DNA of 64,000 nucleotides from Daejeonella rubra (GTDB lineage Bacteria > Bacteroidota > Bacteroidia > Sphingobacteriales > Sphingobacteriaceae), in contig NZ_FNHH01000003.1 of the NCBI RefSeq assembly GCF_900103545.1, positions 62,001 to 126,000 on the forward strand, read 5' to 3'. Under the pieces are notes generated by a model that was not told where the DNA came from, did not search any database, and saw only the letters and a program-made list of their open reading frames with translations. Shown in pieces: positions 61,098-64,000 of the stretch. How positions within the stretch are numbered: position 1 is the first letter of the stretch; each line of letters starts with the position of its first letter. Both the position numbers and the translations under genes were made by a program.

Positions 61098-63797
61098 ATG
61101 TCAATCCCTGAAATTATAACGACAGAAACACCTTGGACTTCAAACTATGAAGCAGCGTTGAAGCAGCTTCACGCTGATCCTGAACATGGACTGTCAGCAG
61201 CAGAAGCTGTCCGCCGTCTTGACCTTTATGGATATAACAGGATTGAATCCGGAAAAAAGATTAACCCGTTAATGATCATGGTTAATCAGTTTATCAGTCC
61301 TTTTATGTTGTTGCTGGCAATTGCGGCAGGGCTTTCGTTCTTCTTTCAGGAGTGGCTGGATGGTATCGCCATTATGGCTGTTATTGTGATCAACGCAGTC
61401 ATCGGGTTTTTTATGGAATTCCAGGCTGAACGTTCTATGGAGGCGCTGAAAAAACTTACAATAGTTCCTGCGAGGGTACTAAGAGATGGCAGGTTATCTG
61501 AAATACCTTCGGAAGAATTGGTGTCCGGTGATATCATATTTATAGAAGGTGGAGATATGGTGACTGCGGATGCCAGGGTCATAAAATCAACTCAGTTACA
61601 AACCGATGAATCTGCTTTAACCGGCGAGTCTCTGCCCATTGAAAAGAATGTGTCTGTGCTGCCGGAAAAAACTCCACTTGCCGAACGTTATAACATGCTT
61701 TACAAAGGCACGTTTGTTACCAATGGCAATGCCTATGCACTTGTGGTCCAAACAGGCATGCATACAGAATTGGGCACGATTGCCAGCATGGTTCAAAAGG
61801 CCGGCCAGGCAGCAACACCGCTGGAGAAAAAGATCCGGTCGTTTAGTAAAAAACTGATCTGGATGACGGTGATCCTGCTGGTTATCATCTTTATCGCTGG
61901 GATTATAAACGGTCAAAATTTAGTGCAAATGATGGAAACGTCCATTGCACTGGCTGTTGCAGCTATTCCGGAGGGCTTGCCTATTGTGTCAACATTAGCC
62001 CTGGCGTTTGGCATGTTGCGTATGGCAAGGCACAATGTACTTGTTAAAAAATTATCATCAGTGGAAACGCTGGGAGGCACCAATGTAATTTGTACAGACA
62101 AGACAGGAACGCTGACTCAAAATAAGATCGAGGCTGCCTTTATTCAAATCAACGAAGGCGCATCAAGAATCAATCTGGATATTGCCGGCGCTTCCATTAA
62201 ATGGATGGATGGTAATGAAATTGAAGATAGAGCAGCTTATGATCAGCTATGTTGTATTGCCGCTTTATGCAACACGGCTACTTATTATTCTGAAGGTGGT
62301 ACTGAAAAAGAGTCGGGTGACCCTATGGAAGTAGGATTACTAAAAATGGTCTATTGCGGACACACCAAACAGCTGGACTATATTAAAGAATATCCCAAGC
62401 TGGATGAAGTTCCATTTTCTTCTGACACCAAAGTAATGGCCACATTTCATGGTAGTAAACAAGGATATTATATCGCGGCGAAGGGAGCAGTAGAAGAATT
62501 GCTGCATTCCTGCACATCGGTATTAGAGGGTAGTGAAGTGGTAGCTCTTGATGAGTCGAAAAGAAACAACTGGCTAAATTATGCCGAACAAAGGGCACAA
62601 TCAGGTTTGCGAATGCTTGCTTTTGCCTACCGTAATACCAGCGAAAAGGAAAGCTATTTCCTGCATCAACTAACCCTGGCAGGTTTAATTGGTTTCATTG
62701 ACCCTCCCAGACCCGAAGTTTCACAGGCCATTGCGGAATGTAAATCTGCGGGAATTAAAGTTGTAATGATAACCGGTGATCATCCTGCCACCGCAAAGAA
62801 TATTGCGCTGCAGTTAGGTCTGGCTAATCAGGAAGATGAAGTGATGCATGGCAACGCTATGAAACCCTATGCGGAGCTTACAGCAGAAGATAAAACGAAG
62901 TGGCTGAACACATCGGTCTTTGCAAGAGTTAGTCCGGCACAGAAATTAGACCTGGTGTCCTTGTATCAGGAAAAGAAAATGGTGGTTGGCATGACTGGAG
63001 ATGGTGTAAACGATGCACCCGCCCTGAAGAAAGCAGATATAGGAATTGCCATGGGACAAAGAGGCACACAGGTAGCTCAGGAAGTGGCCGATATGGTGTT
63101 AAAAGATGATGCCTTTTCATCCATTGTACTTGCAATAAAACAAGGGCGGACCATATTCGACAATATCCGGAAGTTCATCATTTTCCTGCTTTCATGCAAT
63201 ATGAGTGAACTTTTTGTTATTGCAACGGCAGCTATCCTAAACTTGCACTTTCAGCTTTTTCCGATACAAATACTTTATATAAATCTTATAACGGATGTAT
63301 TGCCGGCGCTTGCCCTGGGTGTTACCAAAGCCGCTCCGCACATCATGGAGCGTAAGCCGTTTTCCTCTTCTGAACCCATTATTGACAGGGAACGATGGAA
63401 GGCTCTTTTTGTTTATTCGTCTGTAATTGCTATTGCTACAATAAGCGCAGTGTTTGCAAGCCATGGATTATTGCACGCTGATGAAGCCTGGAATACGGAT
63501 TTATGCAATAACATCCTGTTTTATACCCTTATTTTTTCACAGGTACTACATGTGTTTAATATGTATTTCGAAAGAGGTGTGTCCTTCTTTAAATCAGAGG
63601 TGTTTACAAACCGTTACGTGTGGTACGCTGTGTTTGCCTGTACGATTCTGGCCCTTTCAGCATACTGGATCCCAGCGATCCGCGATGTTTTGAAAATAAC
63701 CATTCATGGCTGGAAAGACTGGAGCATCATCATTGTATTCGCATTCCTCTCACTTTTGATTAATCAACTTCTGAAACGGTTAAAAGTTATTATTTAA
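61098..63797 (+). CDS. P2-type cation ATPase (Ca-ATPase/PacL-like)
   Basis: 899 aa with an N-terminal cation-ATPase domain (HGLSAAEAVRRLDLYGYN), TGES, the TM4 motif AIPEGLPIV near residue 290, DKTGTLT near 333, and MTGDGVNDAP near 635. TM5 CNMSEL and TM6 NLITDVLPALALG carry the Asn, Glu, Thr and Asp residues that in SERCA-type pumps bind Ca2+. So the site looks like a Ca2+/Mn2+ pump, not a soft-metal P1B pump. It lies 38 bp after the last adaptor of copy 2. Confidence 0.9.
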   Translation: MSIPEIITTETPWTSNYEAALKQLHADPEHGLSAAEAVRRLDLYGYNRIESGKKINPLMIMVNQFISPFMLLLAIAAGLSFFFQEWLDGIAIMAVIVINAVIGFFMEFQAERSMEALKKLTIVPARVLRDGRLSEIPSEELVSGDIIFIEGGDMVTADARVIKSTQLQTDESALTGESLPIEKNVSVLPEKTPLAERYNMLYKGTFVTNGNAYALVVQTGMHTELGTIASMVQKAGQAATPLEKKIRSFSKKLIWMTVILLVIIFIAGIINGQNLVQMMETSIALAVAAIPEGLPIVSTLALAFGMLRMARHNVLVKKLSSVETLGGTNVICTDKTGTLTQNKIEAAFIQINEGASRINLDIAGASIKWMDGNEIEDRAAYDQLCCIAALCNTATYYSEGGTEKESGDPMEVGLLKMVYCGHTKQLDYIKEYPKLDEVPFSSDTKVMATFHGSKQGYYIAAKGAVEELLHSCTSVLEGSEVVALDESKRNNWLNYAEQRAQSGLRMLAFAYRNTSEKESYFLHQLTLAGLIGFIDPPRPEVSQAIAECKSAGIKVVMITGDHPATAKNIALQLGLANQEDEVMHGNAMKPYAELTAEDKTKWLNTSVFARVSPAQKLDLVSLYQEKKMVVGMTGDGVNDAPALKKADIGIAMGQRGTQVAQEVADMVLKDDAFSSIVLAIKQGRTIFDNIRKFIIFLLSCNMSELFVIATAAILNLHFQLFPIQILYINLITDVLPALALGVTKAAPHIMERKPFSSSEPIIDRERWKALFVYSSVIAIATISAVFASHGLLHADEAWNTDLCNNILFYTLIFSQVLHVFNMYFERGVSFFKSEVFTNRYVWYAVFACTILALSAYWIPAIRDVLKITIHGWKDWSIIIVFAFLSLLINQLLKRLKVII

Positions 63798-63867
63798 CCC
63801 GTGAATATATGTCAAAATTAACAGAAACATTAAATGCTTAAATTAACAATAACAAATTCTCGAAATT

Positions 63868-64000
63868 ATGAAACACTTTCTTTGGATGATTATCGGATGC
63901 GGTATTCCTTTACTGCTCATTTTTTTTGCGCCGGCGCTGGGCCTTGGTTCCGACACTTCGCTGTTCATTTTTATCATCTTTATGTTTGCCTGCCACTTAT
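63868..64000 (+). CDS. Small hydrophobic membrane protein, partial
   Basis: 44 codons before the right edge: MKHFLWMIIGCGIPLLLIFF, then a Gly/Leu turn and a second hydrophobic helix (LFIFIIFMFACHL). It is a short membrane protein with a Cys-His at the edge, of the DUF2933-like type that accompanies metal-efflux clusters. The gene continues beyond the window, so the family call is tentative. Confidence 0.55.
   Translation, partial: MKHFLWMIIGCGIPLLLIFFAPALGLGSDTSLFIFIIFMFACHL

Noticed and set aside
1..64000. CRISPR arrays, tRNA or rRNA genes, integrase or attachment sites
   Set aside because: No regularly spaced repeat with spacers, no tRNA-like cloverleaf beside an element end and no tyrosine or serine recombinase was seen in the window.

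Overview
The window reads as part of a large mobile island from a Bacteroidota bacterium, most likely Sphingobacteriaceae (a Pedobacter or Mucilaginibacter relative). The evidence is a CTnDOT-like transfer operon, an RteC regulator and a RadC-type ICE gene, together with metal-protein families typical of this phylum: HYC_CC_PP, DUF6660, DUF3347, DUF6122 and HMA-AraC regulators. Recognisable Shine-Dalgarno sites are rare. No tRNA, rRNA or CRISPR array was seen. No integrase and no element end is in the window.

Bases 1-16500 (minus strand) hold the conjugation module. Read in transcription order it runs mobA, mobB, traA (ParA type), a small DNA-binding protein, a traD-like gene, two traE copies, traF, traG (VirB4), three or four related secreted proteins, traJ, traK, a traL-like gene, traM and the start of traN. 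Upstream of mobA lie nested palindromes that look like an oriT. Further upstream are a Toprim primase-like gene, a highly structured intergenic stretch just downstream of rteC, rteC itself, a membrane-bound LuxR-type regulator and a GNAT acetyltransferase. No VirD4-type coupling protein is present.

Bases 18400-31350 (minus strand) form a divalent-metal (Zn/Cd/Co type) efflux operon. It comprises a CzcA pump fused to its own TolC-like channel, a CzcB adaptor, a CPC-type P1B ATPase, a PaaK-like adenylate-forming enzyme, a CDF transporter and an NAD synthetase. Upstream are a Cys-rich DUF6660 protein, a perfect 7-1-7 palindrome resembling a Fur-family operator, and a Fur-family regulator. A 1418-bp IS4-family element with 12-bp inverted repeats and a 10-bp target duplication has inserted directly in front of the regulator.

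Bases 34000-64000 (plus strand) form a copper/silver region. It holds a His-rich protein, two DUF3347 proteins, a haem-binding protein, a multicopper oxidase with two metal-binding modules, a CPH-type copper ATPase, a DUF305 protein and a 19-Cys four-helix-bundle protein. Two complete copies of a CusCBA-like module follow, and a Ca-ATPase-like pump closes the cluster. Both copies share an unusual layout: the RND permease is split into two ORFs in the same TM4-TM5 cytoplasmic loop, followed by one outer-membrane channel and two different adaptors, and each copy is preceded by a 130-aa HYC_CC_PP protein. Two tandem HMA-AraC regulators lie between the copies. This duplicated split-permease, two-adaptor module is the best candidate for an undescribed system.
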